This document shows, in pieces, positions 26,879 through 36,130 of a stretch of 64,000 nucleotides of DNA. Both the position numbers and the translations under genes were made by a program. Position 1 is the stretch's first letter. Each line of letters opens with the position of its first letter. The notes beneath the pieces are model-generated. The model made no database searches. It had not been told where the DNA came from and saw only the letters and a program-made list of their open reading frames with translations. Source of the DNA: Cognatiyoonia sp965661665 (lineage in GTDB: Bacteria; Pseudomonadota; Alphaproteobacteria; Rhodobacterales; Rhodobacteraceae); NCBI RefSeq assembly GCF_965661665.1, contig NZ_CBFIEO010000002.1, positions 150,706-214,705 on the forward strand, given 5' to 3'.

Positions 26879-28117
26879 CTAAGCTGCTTTTTCGAGCCCA
26901 AATGCGTCGTGCAGCGCCTGTACGGCCAATTCCATATACTTACGCTCGATGAGGACGGAGATTTTGATCTCCGATGTGGTGATGACTTTGATATTGATGC
27001 CTTCCGCTTGAAGCGCCTTGAACATCTGGGCCGCGACACCTGCGTGGCTGCGCATGCCGATACCGACGACGGAGACTTTGGCTACCTCTTCGTCGGAGAC
27101 GAGATCGTGGAAGTTGATCTCCCCTGACGCGCGGGCGTCTTCCATTGCTTTTTGTGCGCGCAACACCTGATCGGTGGGGCAGGAGAAGGTCATGTCGGTG
27201 CGACCTTCTTCGGAAATGTTTTGGAGGATCATGTCGACGTTCACTCCTGCATCGGAGAGGGGGCCAAAGATCGCGGCGGCGATACCGGGACGGTCGGCAA
27301 CTGAAATGAGGGTCATCTTCGCTTCATCGCGGGAATAGGCGACGCCAGCTACAACATTTGATTCCATGATTTCCTCCTCATCGCAGACGAGCGTGCCAGC
27401 ATCGTCCGATGGTTCTTCAAAAGATGACAAGACGCGCAAACGCACCTTGTAGCGCATCGCAAGCTCAACAGAGCGTGTCTGCAACACCTTTGCCCCAAGG
27501 GACGCCAGTTCTAGCATCTCCTCAAAGGCGATTTTGTCGAGTTTGCGGGCCTTGGATGTGATCCGTGGGTCGGTGGTGTAGACGCCGTCGACGTCGGTAT
27601 AGATGTCGCACCGCTCGGCTCCGAATGCGGCGGCGAAGGCCACAGCCGTTGTGTCCGACCCGCCGCGACCAAGCGTGGTGATCCGGCCTTCGTCGCTGAT
27701 GCCTTGAAAGCCCGCCACAACAGCAACGCGCATCCCATCGGCAAATTTAGCTTCGATATTGTCGGTGGGGATATCCTCAATCCGGGCAGAGGAATGGGCA
27801 TCCGTCGTCTTCACCGGTACCTGCCAGCCTTGCCAACTGCGCGCGGGAATATCCATTTCCTGCAAACGCAGCGCCATCAGGCCAGCGGTCACATTCTCAC
27901 CTGAGCTGACCACGGCGTCATACTCACGAGCGTCATAAAGCGGGGAGGTTTCATTGACCCAGCCCACCAGTTCATTCGTTTTGCCAGACATGGCAGAGAC
28001 GATGACGATCACGTTGTAGCCATTTGCCACTTCGAGCGCGACGCGCTTGGAGGCGCGCGCGATCCGATCAAGGTTCGCAACCGACGTTCCGCCGAATTTC
28101 ATAACAAGGGTGGGCAT
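26879..28117 (-). CDS. lysC: Aspartate kinase
   Basis: First step of lysine, threonine and methionine synthesis (412 residues). The kinase N-terminus MPTLVMKFGGTSVAN is diagnostic, with GRGGSDTTAVAFAA and the TDVDGVYTTDPR loop. Two ACT domains follow (for example TLISVADRPGIAAAIFGPL and VSVVGIGMRSHAGVAAQMF) for feedback control. ATG 28117 overlaps nothing. ptsP is downstream on the same strand. Confidence 0.97.
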   Translation of the reverse strand: MPTLVMKFGGTSVANLDRIARASKRVALEVANGYNVIVIVSAMSGKTNELVGWVNETSPLYDAREYDAVVSSGENVTAGLMALRLQEMDIPARSWQGWQVPVKTTDAHSSARIEDIPTDNIEAKFADGMRVAVVAGFQGISDEGRITTLGRGGSDTTAVAFAAAFGAERCDIYTDVDGVYTTDPRITSKARKLDKIAFEEMLELASLGAKVLQTRSVELAMRYKVRLRVLSSFEEPSDDAGTLVCDEEEIMESNVVAGVAYSRDEAKMTLISVADRPGIAAAIFGPLSDAGVNVDMILQNISEEGRTDMTFSCPTDQVLRAQKAMEDARASGEINFHDLVSDEEVAKVSVVGIGMRSHAGVAAQMFKALQAEGINIKVITTSEIKISVLIERKYMELAVQALHDAFGLEKAA

Positions 28118-28196
28118 AAAGGTCTTTCTGGCCAGTGCCTGTCGTTGATGGGCACCCTTTAGCCACCCGATCCGCGAAGGGCAATCCTATCAAACG

Positions 28197-28217
28197 GTGC
28201 GGGCCTGCTGCCCGCAC
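28197..28217. terminator. Perfect 8-bp hairpin downstream of the DUF1178 gene
   Basis: GTGCGGGC (28197-28204), loop CTGCT, GCCCGCAC (28210-28217) form an uninterrupted stem between lysC and the DUF1178 gene, both on the minus strand. It could end the Nudix-DUF1178 transcript before the lysC promoter. The T-run on the minus side is short (CGTTTG), so this is tentative. Confidence 0.5.
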
Positions 28218-28270
28218 GACAAAATGGCACTGTGTTGCGCGGATACGGCCCTTTTGACCGGACGGATGGA

Positions 28271-28681
28271 CTAGTTGGAGCGTTTTGTGGGCACGAAGGG
28301 CAGTGGCAGCACTGGAATGCCGTCTTCAATCAGCTTTTTCGTGTCTTTCGCAGTGGATTCGCCATAGATCGCCCGCTCTGGCCTGTCGCCGTCATGCATG
28401 GCGCGGGCCTCTGTGGCGAAATTGCTGCCGACATAATCCGCGTTCGCTTCCACCTCCGCCCGCAGTTTTTCAAGCGGTTCTTTGGGCGCGTCGCTCAAGG
28501 GGCGCACGGGCATGGCGGATTTCTGGACCGCAGGAGCCATCAGCCTCTTTGCCACATCCGAACCGCCGCATTCAGGGCACGTCACCATGCCCGCTTGCGC
28601 GAGGCTGTCAAACGCCGCGGCAGACTGAAACCAGCTTTCAAAACTGTGGTCGTTCGCACAGGTGAGGGTATAGCGGATCAA
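28271..28681 (-). CDS. DUF1178 family zinc-ribbon protein
   Basis: 136-residue DUF1178 protein. The N-terminus IRYTLTCANDHSFESWFQSA and the zinc knuckle MVTCPECGG with the upstream cysteine in TCANDH are typical. The function is unknown. The start is TTG at 28681 with AAAGG upstream; no ATG is available before the conserved N-terminus. It follows the Nudix gene by 32 bp. Confidence 0.88.
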   Translation of the reverse strand: MIRYTLTCANDHSFESWFQSAAAFDSLAQAGMVTCPECGGSDVAKRLMAPAVQKSAMPVRPLSDAPKEPLEKLRAEVEANADYVGSNFATEARAMHDGDRPERAIYGESTAKDTKKLIEDGIPVLPLPFVPTKRSN

Positions 28682-28713
28682 TGTGGAAACCTTTGGTCGG
28701 TGGTGCCTGTATT

Positions 28714-29214
28714 TTAGCCCGTCAGCTTGGCGGGGTCAAAGGTGCTGACAATCCGCCGCAGTTCCGGCTCAGTCAGTTTTTTCGCAGCTTTCTTGAGCGG
28801 CACCCATTTGCGTTTGCGCTGTTTATGTTCCGGCCATTTTTTGGCGATTTCCTGTACTTCGACCGGATAGACCATCACCACCACGGGCGCGGGGTTTTCG
28901 CTGACGGGTTTGACGTAGGAATAGACGCCCAAGCAGCGGTCGTAGGCTTTGCCTTTTACGCCCGCTTCTTCCCACGCTTCTTTAGCGGCCGCCTTGGCGG
29001 GGGTATGTTTGTGCATGGGCCAGCCCTTGGGCAGGATCCATCGTCCCGACCCGCGGGAGGTGACGAGGCACACCTCGATTTTTCCGTCCACGACACGGTA
29101 GCATAGGGCCGAGAATTGCGTGCGCACGTCCGTCTTACCCCCAACACGGAGCTTGATCGGCAACTGCCCGCGTTTTCTAGGTTTGTTCGATTTCACGCTG
29201 TCATTCACTGACAT
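28714..29214 (-). CDS. Nudix hydrolase with altered Nudix box
   Basis: 166-residue Nudix protein from ATG 29214 (MSVNDSVKSN); an ATG 10 codons upstream at 29244 is possible. The box reads GWPMHKHTPAKAAAKEAWEE followed by AGV. The REuxEE core is intact as KEAWEE, but histidine replaces the first glutamate of GX5EX7. This form is known in alphaproteobacterial proteins related to diphosphoinositol-polyphosphate hydrolases. A basic tail surrounds the domain. The substrate is unknown. Confidence 0.88.
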   Translation of the reverse strand: MSVNDSVKSNKPRKRGQLPIKLRVGGKTDVRTQFSALCYRVVDGKIEVCLVTSRGSGRWILPKGWPMHKHTPAKAAAKEAWEEAGVKGKAYDRCLGVYSYVKPVSENPAPVVVMVYPVEVQEIAKKWPEHKQRKRKWVPLKKAAKKLTEPELRRIVSTFDPAKLTG

Positions 29215-29280
29215 TTGGTCTAGGTCCTGTTTAGCCGGAACCATCGTCTCATGCGGTCATGTGGGACACAAGAGGACAGG

Positions 29281-30408
29281 GTGCAGAAAGCGCGTTTCAT
29301 AGGGTCTGAGATTTATCGCGGGTCAAGCTATGGCCCCTGGCATCCTTTGCGCGTACCGCGTGTGTCGACCGTCATGGATTTGTCGCGCGCGCTGGGGTGG
29401 TTGCCTGCGGATCAGTTTGTAACGAGCCCCATCGCCAAGCCCAAGGCGCTCCATGCGTTTCACACGGACGCCTATGTCGCGGCGCTTCTACAGGCCGAGG
29501 CGGAGCAAGAGGTGCCAGACGACGTGCGGGTGCGGCATCATTTGGGTACGCCGTCGAATCCAATCTTTGCGGAGATGTATCGAAGGCCTGCAACCTCTGT
29601 CGGGGCGGCGCTTTTGGCGGGAGAATTGTTGCGTGACGGGGGTGAGGTCTACGCGCCGGGATGCGGCACACATCATGGCATGCCGGACCGAGCAAATGGT
29701 TTTTGCTTTCTGAATGACCCTGTGTTTGCGATCCAGTCTATGCAACGCAACGGCGCTACGCGGGTCGCCTATGTCGATGTCGACGCGCATCACCCCGATG
29801 GGGTGGAGGCTGCGTTTGCGCATGATCCCACCGTTTTGCTGATCTCCATCCATGAGGAAAATCGCTGGCCGCGGACGGGGGCTTTGTTCGATCGTGGCGT
29901 GGGTAATGTCTTCAACATGCCTGTGCCGCGTGGGTTTAATGACAGCGAGATGCGCGCCTGTCTTGAGCGGCTGATCCTGCCGCGTCTTGAGGCGTTCCAG
30001 CCGGATGCTTTGGTGCTGCAATGCGGGGCGGATGCGATCCGCGAAGACCCGCAATCGCGGTTGGAATTGTCCAATCAGGCGCTGTTTGAGGTTGTGCGCC
30101 GCCTGCGCGGTCTGTCGAATCGTTTTATGGTCTTGGGCGGTGGCGGCTATAATCCGTGGTCGGCTGCGCGTGCTTGGACAGGAATTTGGGGTATACTGAG
30201 CGATCAAGAATTGCCGGATGCGTTGCCGAAGGCAGCATCCGGTGTCTTGAGCGCCTTGGAATGGTCAGGGCAGAGGCGGGTGAAAGAGCCGCTGGACCAT
30301 TGGGTCAGAACGCTGGTGGATGACCAGCGTGATGGGCCGATCAGGGGCGAGGTTGTTGGGCAGCTGGATGCGCTCAGCCAGCAACCGCTACCGCAGGTGA
30401 TGGTCTAG
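29281..30408 (+). CDS. Histone deacetylase family (AcuC-like) amidohydrolase
   Basis: Zinc-dependent deacetylase fold (375 residues). Active-site segments are YAPGCGTHHGMPDRANGF, AYVDVDAHHPDGVE, LQCGADAI and LGGGGYNP, covering the paired histidines, the zinc aspartates and the glycine-rich loop. The GTG at 29281 has AGAGGA just upstream; codons back to 29251 lie within the divergent promoter. The substrate may be an acetylated protein or polyamine. The 3' end overlaps waaA by 21 bp in convergent orientation. Confidence 0.92.
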   Translation: MQKARFIGSEIYRGSSYGPWHPLRVPRVSTVMDLSRALGWLPADQFVTSPIAKPKALHAFHTDAYVAALLQAEAEQEVPDDVRVRHHLGTPSNPIFAEMYRRPATSVGAALLAGELLRDGGEVYAPGCGTHHGMPDRANGFCFLNDPVFAIQSMQRNGATRVAYVDVDAHHPDGVEAAFAHDPTVLLISIHEENRWPRTGALFDRGVGNVFNMPVPRGFNDSEMRACLERLILPRLEAFQPDALVLQCGADAIREDPQSRLELSNQALFEVVRRLRGLSNRFMVLGGGGYNPWSAARAWTGIWGILSDQELPDALPKAASGVLSALEWSGQRRVKEPLDHWVRTLVDDQRDGPIRGEVVGQLDALSQQPLPQVMV

Positions 30409-31593
30409 TACATCAAGAACTGCCTGACCGGATTGGTCTGATCGATAGGGTTCCGGCGTGCGGTCGAGCGCGTGCGCCCATGCATCAGACAGTTCTTTTG
30501 GTCCATCAATTGTCCAGACGGGGAAGTGCGACGCGACATCGGCGTAGCTGTCGGTGAAATTACTGATCGAGGGGCCGTGGACAATGGGGCATCCGTGGGC
30601 GGCAGGTTCATAGGGCGTGTGACCGCCTTTGTTGACCAGTGATCCCCCGATGAAAGCCGCACCTGCGATGCGGTACCAGATGTGCATCTCCCCTATTGTG
30701 TCGGCGATATAAACGGGCCTGTCGAAAGGGTCTTTTTGCGACCGCCTTGAGACGTCAAACGCCATCTCAGCGGTAAGTTCTGCGATGGCGGCACCACGCT
30801 GTGGGTGGCGGGGGGCGATGATGAGTTGCAAGGTTTTATCTGTCTCGTGCAACGCTCGGAAAGCTTTCAAAGCGTACCGGTCTTCGGGGTCATGCGTGGC
30901 GGCGGCGAGCAGGATTTTGCGTCGGTTCAAGCCCGCGAATGCGGCGGGCAGGGGGGTATCGACAGGCAAGTAGAGCGCTTTGAGGTTGATAACCTCCGCC
31001 AGTTTGTCACGCGCGGCGCCCAGCAGTTCAAACCGGTCAGCCGATTGCGCGTCTTGCGGCAGGATCGTGGCCATGTCGGAAAAGATGCGGCGGGCGGTGT
31101 CGGGAAAACGCGACCATGTGCGCATGGTCGCATCCGACATCCGCGCATTCAGCATGAGGACGGGCAGGCGGCGGTCATGCAGGCTTAGGATGCGTGCGGG
31201 CCAAAGCTCATTTTCGACGATGATCAGCGCGGTGATGCCATTGCGCGCCACAAACCAACGCGTCAGCCAACCAAGGTCGAGCGGGGCAAGCCCACAGGAA
31301 ATATTGAGGTTTTGCCAGCGCTCCACAGTCTCACGACCAGTGGTTGTCGTTGTCGTCACCAGCAATTTGCGGGTTTGCGCCACGTGTTCGAGGGCGGCGC
31401 GAACGGCGTTGAGTTCACCGACACTCGCTGCATGCACCCAAACACGGGGACCGACAGCGTTTGGTCCAGTAAGTCGTTCCTTCAAATCAGCGAAACTCTC
31501 CCGTCCCCGCGCAATCGCAATCACTGTGCGCAGGATGACCAATAGCACAAGGATCGGGGAAAGAAGGCGGTAGAGCAGCAACAGAATATCCAA
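30388..31593 (-). CDS. waaA: 3-deoxy-D-manno-octulosonic acid (Kdo) transferase
   Basis: Glycosyltransferase (401 residues) adding Kdo to lipid A precursor at the inner membrane. The N-terminal membrane anchor (LLSPILVLLVILRTVIAIA) precedes the GT30 donor domain with VWVHAASVGELNA. The C-terminal part has LLAAATHDPEDR, IIAPRHPQRG, GGSLVNKGGHTPYEPA and HGPSISNF. It is convergent with the deacetylase gene. Confidence 0.92.
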   Translation of the reverse strand: MDILLLLYRLLSPILVLLVILRTVIAIARGRESFADLKERLTGPNAVGPRVWVHAASVGELNAVRAALEHVAQTRKLLVTTTTTTGRETVERWQNLNISCGLAPLDLGWLTRWFVARNGITALIIVENELWPARILSLHDRRLPVLMLNARMSDATMRTWSRFPDTARRIFSDMATILPQDAQSADRFELLGAARDKLAEVINLKALYLPVDTPLPAAFAGLNRRKILLAAATHDPEDRYALKAFRALHETDKTLQLIIAPRHPQRGAAIAELTAEMAFDVSRRSQKDPFDRPVYIADTIGEMHIWYRIAGAAFIGGSLVNKGGHTPYEPAAHGCPIVHGPSISNFTDSYADVASHFPVWTIDGPKELSDAWAHALDRTPEPYRSDQSGQAVLDVLDHHLR

Positions 31594-31653
31594 ACAGACA
31601 CCCGATTTGACTAACAGCCGACGCCCTTTGGTTCCAGTCTGTTTCGCTTTGGC

Positions 31654-33366
31654 CTAGTCGCGCGTGCCTGCGAAGCGTTCGGCCCAGTCTTCGCGTTGAT
31701 CGTCGGTGATCTTGGCGAAAAGGTTTTCGGGCACTGCGAACTCGTGCCCTTCTGGCAGCGCTTCAAGGGCCGTTACCATATCCGTTGGCCAATCTGTGTC
31801 CATCGTGTTCATGTCTTTGAACAAGATCGCCGCTGTTGTTGGAATGAAGGGCGCCGACAAGACGGCATAGACGCGGATCAAGTTCAGGGCGAGCCGGATT
31901 TGTGCGGCGGCCTGATCTGGGTTTTGCTTAAACACGGCCCAAGGTGCTGCCGATTGCAGGTATTCATTGCCCGCAACCCAGATCGCCCGCAGTTCTGCGG
32001 CCGCTTTGCGCACGTTAATGGCGTCCATATGTGCTTCATAAGTCGCCAACCGTTTGTCGAGGTCGGCGATGAGCGCGTTTTCCTGATCACCGAAGGCCCC
32101 GCCACTTGGCACTGCCTCCCCATATTTGGAGCGGCAGAATTTCGTCACGCGGCTCACGAAGTTTCCCAAAACGTCGGCCAGGTCTTTGTTGACGTCTTGC
32201 TGGAAAGCCTCCCACGTGAATTCGGCGTCTGAGGTTTCCGGCGCATGGCTCAAAAGCCACCAGCGCCAGTAGTCCGCAGGCAGGATTTCCAAAGCCTGAT
32301 CCATGAACACTCCGCGCCCGCGCGAGGTGGAGAATTGTCCGCCATCATAGTTCAAGTAGTTGAAAGACTTGATATAATCGACAAGTTTCCACGGCTGCTG
32401 ACTGCCCAGGATCGTGGCGGGGAAGCTGAGCGTGTGGAAGGGCACGTTATCTTTGCCCATGAACTGCGTATATTGGACATCATCGGCGCCTTTGTCGGTG
32501 CGCCACCAGCGGGCCCAATCATCCCCTTTGCCCGCGTCGACCCATTCTTGGGCGCAGGCGATGTATTCGATGGGCGCGTCGAACCAGACGTAGAAAACTT
32601 TGCCATCCATGCCCGACCAGTCTTGTTCGCCATTTTTGACAGGGATGCCCCAGTCAAGATCGCGGGTGATGCCGCGGTCTTGTAGGCCGTCACCGTCATT
32701 AAGCCATTTCTTTGCAATAGATGTTGTCAGCACCGGCCAGTCGGTCTTGCTGTCGATCCATTTCGCCAGATCGCCCTTCAGCTCGGACTGGCGCAAATAG
32801 AGATGCTTGGTCGGGCGGACTTCAAGACCGGTGGAGCCGGAAATCGTCGACCGCGCGTCAATGAGATCGGTCGGGTCCAACTGTTTGGTGCAGTTGTCGC
32901 ATTGATCGCCGCGCGCGCTGTCGAACCCGCAGTTGGGGCAAGTGCCTTCGATATAGCGATCCGGCAAGAAGCGAGCATCGACGATGGAATAGATCTGCTC
33001 TTCGGTCACTTCGCGGATCAGGCCCATTTCGTTCAAACGTCCGGCAAAGGCTTGCGTCAGAGCATGGTTTTGCGGGCTGGATGATCGACCGAAGTGGTCA
33101 AAGGAGAGGCCAAACTCATCGGCGATCTTGGCTTGGATCTCATGCATCTCAGCACAGTAGTCGGCAACGGGCTGGCCCGCTTTGGCCGCGGCAAGCTCCG
33201 CCGGTGTGCCGTGCTCGTCCGTCGCACAAAGGAACAGCACCTCATCCCCGCGGCCACGGCGGTAGCGCGCAAAAAGGTCGGCAGGCAACTGGCTCCCCAC
33301 CAGATTGCCGAGGTGTTTGATGCCATTGATATAAGGAATGGCAGAGGTGATCAGATGGCGGGCCAT
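31654..33366 (-). CDS. metG: Methionyl-tRNA synthetase
   Basis: Class I synthetase (570 residues from ATG 33366). TSAIPYINGIKHLGNL carries the HIGH-equivalent HLGN. The zinc-binding insert reads CPNCGFDSARGDQCDNC. The second signature lies in FSTSRGRGVFMD, so the KMSKS lysine position is changed, as in this alphaproteobacterial MetG type. There is no C-terminal EMAP-like domain. The 66 bp of frame upstream of the chosen ATG look non-coding. Confidence 0.97.
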   Translation of the reverse strand: MARHLITSAIPYINGIKHLGNLVGSQLPADLFARYRRGRGDEVLFLCATDEHGTPAELAAAKAGQPVADYCAEMHEIQAKIADEFGLSFDHFGRSSSPQNHALTQAFAGRLNEMGLIREVTEEQIYSIVDARFLPDRYIEGTCPNCGFDSARGDQCDNCTKQLDPTDLIDARSTISGSTGLEVRPTKHLYLRQSELKGDLAKWIDSKTDWPVLTTSIAKKWLNDGDGLQDRGITRDLDWGIPVKNGEQDWSGMDGKVFYVWFDAPIEYIACAQEWVDAGKGDDWARWWRTDKGADDVQYTQFMGKDNVPFHTLSFPATILGSQQPWKLVDYIKSFNYLNYDGGQFSTSRGRGVFMDQALEILPADYWRWWLLSHAPETSDAEFTWEAFQQDVNKDLADVLGNFVSRVTKFCRSKYGEAVPSGGAFGDQENALIADLDKRLATYEAHMDAINVRKAAAELRAIWVAGNEYLQSAAPWAVFKQNPDQAAAQIRLALNLIRVYAVLSAPFIPTTAAILFKDMNTMDTDWPTDMVTALEALPEGHEFAVPENLFAKITDDQREDWAERFAGTRD

Positions 33367-33506
33367 AAGCTGTGTTTCCGTGTCGATGTTGCGTGCTTTT
33401 AGACGGACTGTTGGGCCGTGACCATATGCCAATGACGTGCAAATGCCATTTCTGGCCTCACACGCACCGATTACGGGGTTGCGGTGCGGGGCGAGGGCAC
33501 TAGGGT

Positions 33507-33527
33507 CACCCCTCTACGCAAGGGGTG
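33507..33527 (+). promoter_or_regulatory. Hairpin that would pair the Shine-Dalgarno of the aldo/keto reductase gene
   Basis: CACCCCT (33507-33513), loop CTACGCA, AGGGGTG (33521-33527) form a perfect 7-bp stem. The 3' arm includes the AAGGGG ribosome-binding site, 6 bases before ATG 33533. In the mRNA this would hide the site, so translation could depend on temperature or a binding factor. The structure is seen; the role is inferred. Confidence 0.5.
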
Positions 33528-33532
33528 CACAA

Positions 33533-34576
33533 ATGCAAAAAATAATACTCGGCCGCAGCGATATTTCCGTGACAGACTGGTGCCTTGGCACGATGACCTA
33601 TGGCAACCAAACGCCAGAAGAGGACGCCCACCGCCAGATCGATATGGCGCTGGATACGGGGCTCAATTTTCTCGACACGGCAGAGATGTATCCAGTGAAC
33701 CCGATCCGCGCCGAAACCGTGGGTCTGTCGGAGAAGATCGTTGGCAATTGGGTCGCCAAATCAGGCCGCCGTGATGAGGTGGTGATTGCTACGAAAGTCT
33801 CCGGCGACAACCCGGGCTGGGTGCGCGGGGGCGAAGGCTACAGTGGTGCGATGATGCGCGATGCGGTTGAAGGGTCGCTGCGCCGTTTGCAGACGGATGT
33901 GATCGACGTCTACCAGATGCATTGGCCGATGCGGGGCAGCTATATGTTCCGCCAGAACTGGACCTACGACCCCTCGCACCAAGATCGTCAGAAGACGCTG
34001 GATCACATGCATGATGTGTTGTCCGCCTTGGGCGCGCTGGTGGCTGAGGGTAAAATTCGCAGCATTGGCATGTCGAACGAAAGCGCGTGGGGTATGACGC
34101 GCTGGATGGATGTGGCGGAGGAACATGGCCTGCCGCGCATGGTCTCCGTCCAGAACGAATACTCTTTGATGTGCCGCCTCTATGACACCGACATGGCGGA
34201 AATGGCAGTAAATGAGGATGTGACGCTTTTGTCCTTCTCCCCGCTCGCCTGTGGGCTCTTGACGGGCAAGTATCAAGGCGGTGCGGTGCCGGATGGGAGC
34301 CGGATGTCAATCGGGCCTGAATTGGGTGGACGGATGACGCCGCGCACGCTTGAAGTTGCACAGGTCTATCTTGATCTGGCAAAGCAGCACGGGGTGGATC
34401 CGGTCCACATGGCGCTCGCTTGGCAGCAGACACGACCCTTCCCGATTTCCGCGATTTTCGGCGCGACGACGGCGGACCAACTGGCGCATATTCTTGCGGG
34501 CAAGGACGCGGTGCTGTCGGATGAGCTGTGCACTGAGATCGATCAACTGCACCGCGCGCACCCCTATCCATATTGA
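33533..34576 (+). CDS. Aldo/keto reductase (Tas-like)
   Basis: NADPH-dependent reductase with a TIM-barrel fold (347 residues). N-terminal LGRSDISVTDWCLGTMTYG, LNFLDTAEMYP with the catalytic Asp and Tyr, VIATKVSG with the lysine, and DVYQMHWP (catalytic His) are in order. The closing region is FPISAIFGATTADQL. ATG 33533 has AAGGGG upstream. It is divergent from metG. The physiological substrate is unknown. Confidence 0.93.
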   Translation: MQKIILGRSDISVTDWCLGTMTYGNQTPEEDAHRQIDMALDTGLNFLDTAEMYPVNPIRAETVGLSEKIVGNWVAKSGRRDEVVIATKVSGDNPGWVRGGEGYSGAMMRDAVEGSLRRLQTDVIDVYQMHWPMRGSYMFRQNWTYDPSHQDRQKTLDHMHDVLSALGALVAEGKIRSIGMSNESAWGMTRWMDVAEEHGLPRMVSVQNEYSLMCRLYDTDMAEMAVNEDVTLLSFSPLACGLLTGKYQGGAVPDGSRMSIGPELGGRMTPRTLEVAQVYLDLAKQHGVDPVHMALAWQQTRPFPISAIFGATTADQLAHILAGKDAVLSDELCTEIDQLHRAHPYPY

Positions 34577-34673
34577 TCCCGTGTCGCTTTGCTTTCAGCG
34601 GCGGTCGAATTGAGGTGGAAGGCCAGCCTCCGGCGAAGGTATTCTGAGCGAAAGAACGTCTGGGGAGGACAGC

Positions 34674-35585
34674 ATGCCACTGGAAATGAACAGAGAGGTG
34701 TTCATCACCTGTGCGGTTACAGGATCGGGTGGAACCCAAGATCGAAGCCCGCATGTGCCACGATCCCCCAAGCAGATTGCCGAAAGCGCGATTGAAGCGG
34801 CTAAGGCGGGGGCGGCGGTGGCCCATTGCCATGTGCGCGATCCTGACACCGGCGCACCATCGCGCGATTTGGCACTCTACCGCGAAGTGACGGACCGAAT
34901 CCGCGCGGCGGAAGTGGATATTGTCCTGAACCTGACAGCGGGGATGGGCGGGGACATTGTGTTTGACGGGGTGGAGACGCCTTTGCCTCTAGCCGCTGGC
35001 ACGGACATGATTGGAGCGACAGAGCGGGTCGCCCATGTCGCGGAATGTCTGCCAGAGATTTGCACGCTCGATTGCGGCACGATGAACTTTGCCGAAGCAG
35101 ATTACGTCATGACCAACACGCCCGGCATGTTGACGGCGATGGGCGGGATGATGACAGAACTTGGCGTGAGGCCGGAGATTGAAGCCTTCGACACCGGTCA
35201 TCTTTGGTATGCCAAGCAGCTTGTCAAAGACGGTGTTTTGGACAGCCCCGCCTTGGTGCAGCTTTGCATGGGCGTGCCGTGGGGCGCGCCGGATGACCTC
35301 AATACCTTCATGGCTATGGTAAACAATGTGCCGGACGATTGGACGTTTTCGGCCTTTGGACTGGGCCGCAGCCAAATGCCCTACGTCGCCGCCGCCGTCC
35401 TCGCGGGCGGCAACGTGCGGGTCGGGTTGGAGGATAATCTGATGCTCGACAAAGGGGTTTTGGCGACAAACGCGCAGTTGGTCGATCGCGCGGTAGGCAT
35501 TATTGAAAACCTCGGCGCGCGAGTCATTGGACCTGACGAGGTACGCCAGAAACTTGGACTGACCAAGAGGGAGCCCAGATCATGA
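34674..35585 (+). CDS. BKACE family beta-keto acid cleavage enzyme (dehydrocarnitine cleavage)
   Basis: DUF849/BKACE protein (303 residues). The family condenses a beta-keto acid with acetyl-CoA and cleaves it to acetoacetate and an acyl-CoA. The zinc histidines are in AAVAHCHVRDPDTG. ThGMGGD-like LNLTAGMGGD and NTPGMLTAMG are typical. It heads an ATGA-coupled operon with a carnitine dehydrogenase-thioesterase fusion. By known family context it should therefore act on 3-dehydrocarnitine, giving betainyl-CoA. GGGGAGGA lies just before the start. Confidence 0.92.
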   Translation: MPLEMNREVFITCAVTGSGGTQDRSPHVPRSPKQIAESAIEAAKAGAAVAHCHVRDPDTGAPSRDLALYREVTDRIRAAEVDIVLNLTAGMGGDIVFDGVETPLPLAAGTDMIGATERVAHVAECLPEICTLDCGTMNFAEADYVMTNTPGMLTAMGGMMTELGVRPEIEAFDTGHLWYAKQLVKDGVLDSPALVQLCMGVPWGAPDDLNTFMAMVNNVPDDWTFSAFGLGRSQMPYVAAAVLAGGNVRVGLEDNLMLDKGVLATNAQLVDRAVGIIENLGARVIGPDEVRQKLGLTKREPRS

Positions 35586-36130
35586 AATGGCTTGGATGCG
35601 TTGCGTTTGTGGGGTTGAGTGGCTGTGCTGCGCTTTTTGACGAAGATGTGGGCGGACTGTTCGAGGTCTACCGCGACACCACTGTGCCAATCTCCAGCAA
35701 GGCGCTGTTTGAGTCTGAGCGCTATCTTGGCACATGGTACGAAGTGGCCCGCTATCCGGTCCCTTTTGAGGCGGGCTGTGTTGGGGTGACAGCCGAGTAT
35801 GGCGCACTCTCGGACACAACGATTTCGGTCAAGAACACCTGCCGCCGCGAAGACGGCAGCGTGCGGTCCGTCATCAATGGGGAAGCTGAGATCGTTGGCC
35901 CGGGGCAGCTGAAGGTGCGCTTCCCGTCTGTTCCTTTCGGCGCGGCGGACTATTGGGTGCTTTGGGTGGATGAAGGCTACCGCACCGCTGTTGTCGGGGC
36001 GCCCAACGGACGGTCCGGTTGGATCCTGAACCGCAGCCCTGACATCCTGGCGGACCGTTTGCAGGCGGCCAAGGAGATTTTGGATTTCAATGGCTACGAC
36101 CTGGACCGTTTGATGGAAGTGCCGCAATGA
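35582..36130 (+). CDS. Lipocalin family lipoprotein (Blc-like)
   Basis: 182-residue lipocalin with a lipoprotein signal (lipobox LSGC, Cys15), so probably anchored in the outer or inner membrane facing the periplasm. The lipocalin signature YLGTWYEVARYPVPFE lies near residue 50. YWVLWVDEGYRTAVVGAPNGRSGWIL follows in two parts and fits the Blc strand G region. It is placed between the two carnitine enzymes with 4-bp overlaps on both sides. A role in binding a hydrophobic or acyl-carnitine-type substrate is a guess from context. Confidence 0.9.
   Translation: MKWLGCVAFVGLSGCAALFDEDVGGLFEVYRDTTVPISSKALFESERYLGTWYEVARYPVPFEAGCVGVTAEYGALSDTTISVKNTCRREDGSVRSVINGEAEIVGPGQLKVRFPSVPFGAADYWVLWVDEGYRTAVVGAPNGRSGWILNRSPDILADRLQAAKEILDFNGYDLDRLMEVPQ

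Noticed and set aside
33367..33532. SAM-type riboswitch near metG
   Set aside because: The divergent region shows no recognisable SAM-I or SAM-II core; only the short SD hairpin for the other gene was found.
33789..34832. Minus-strand open frame of 347 codons opposite the aldo/keto reductase
   Set aside because: Arginine/serine/proline-rich antisense translation, overlaps the promoter of the carnitine operon, no domain.
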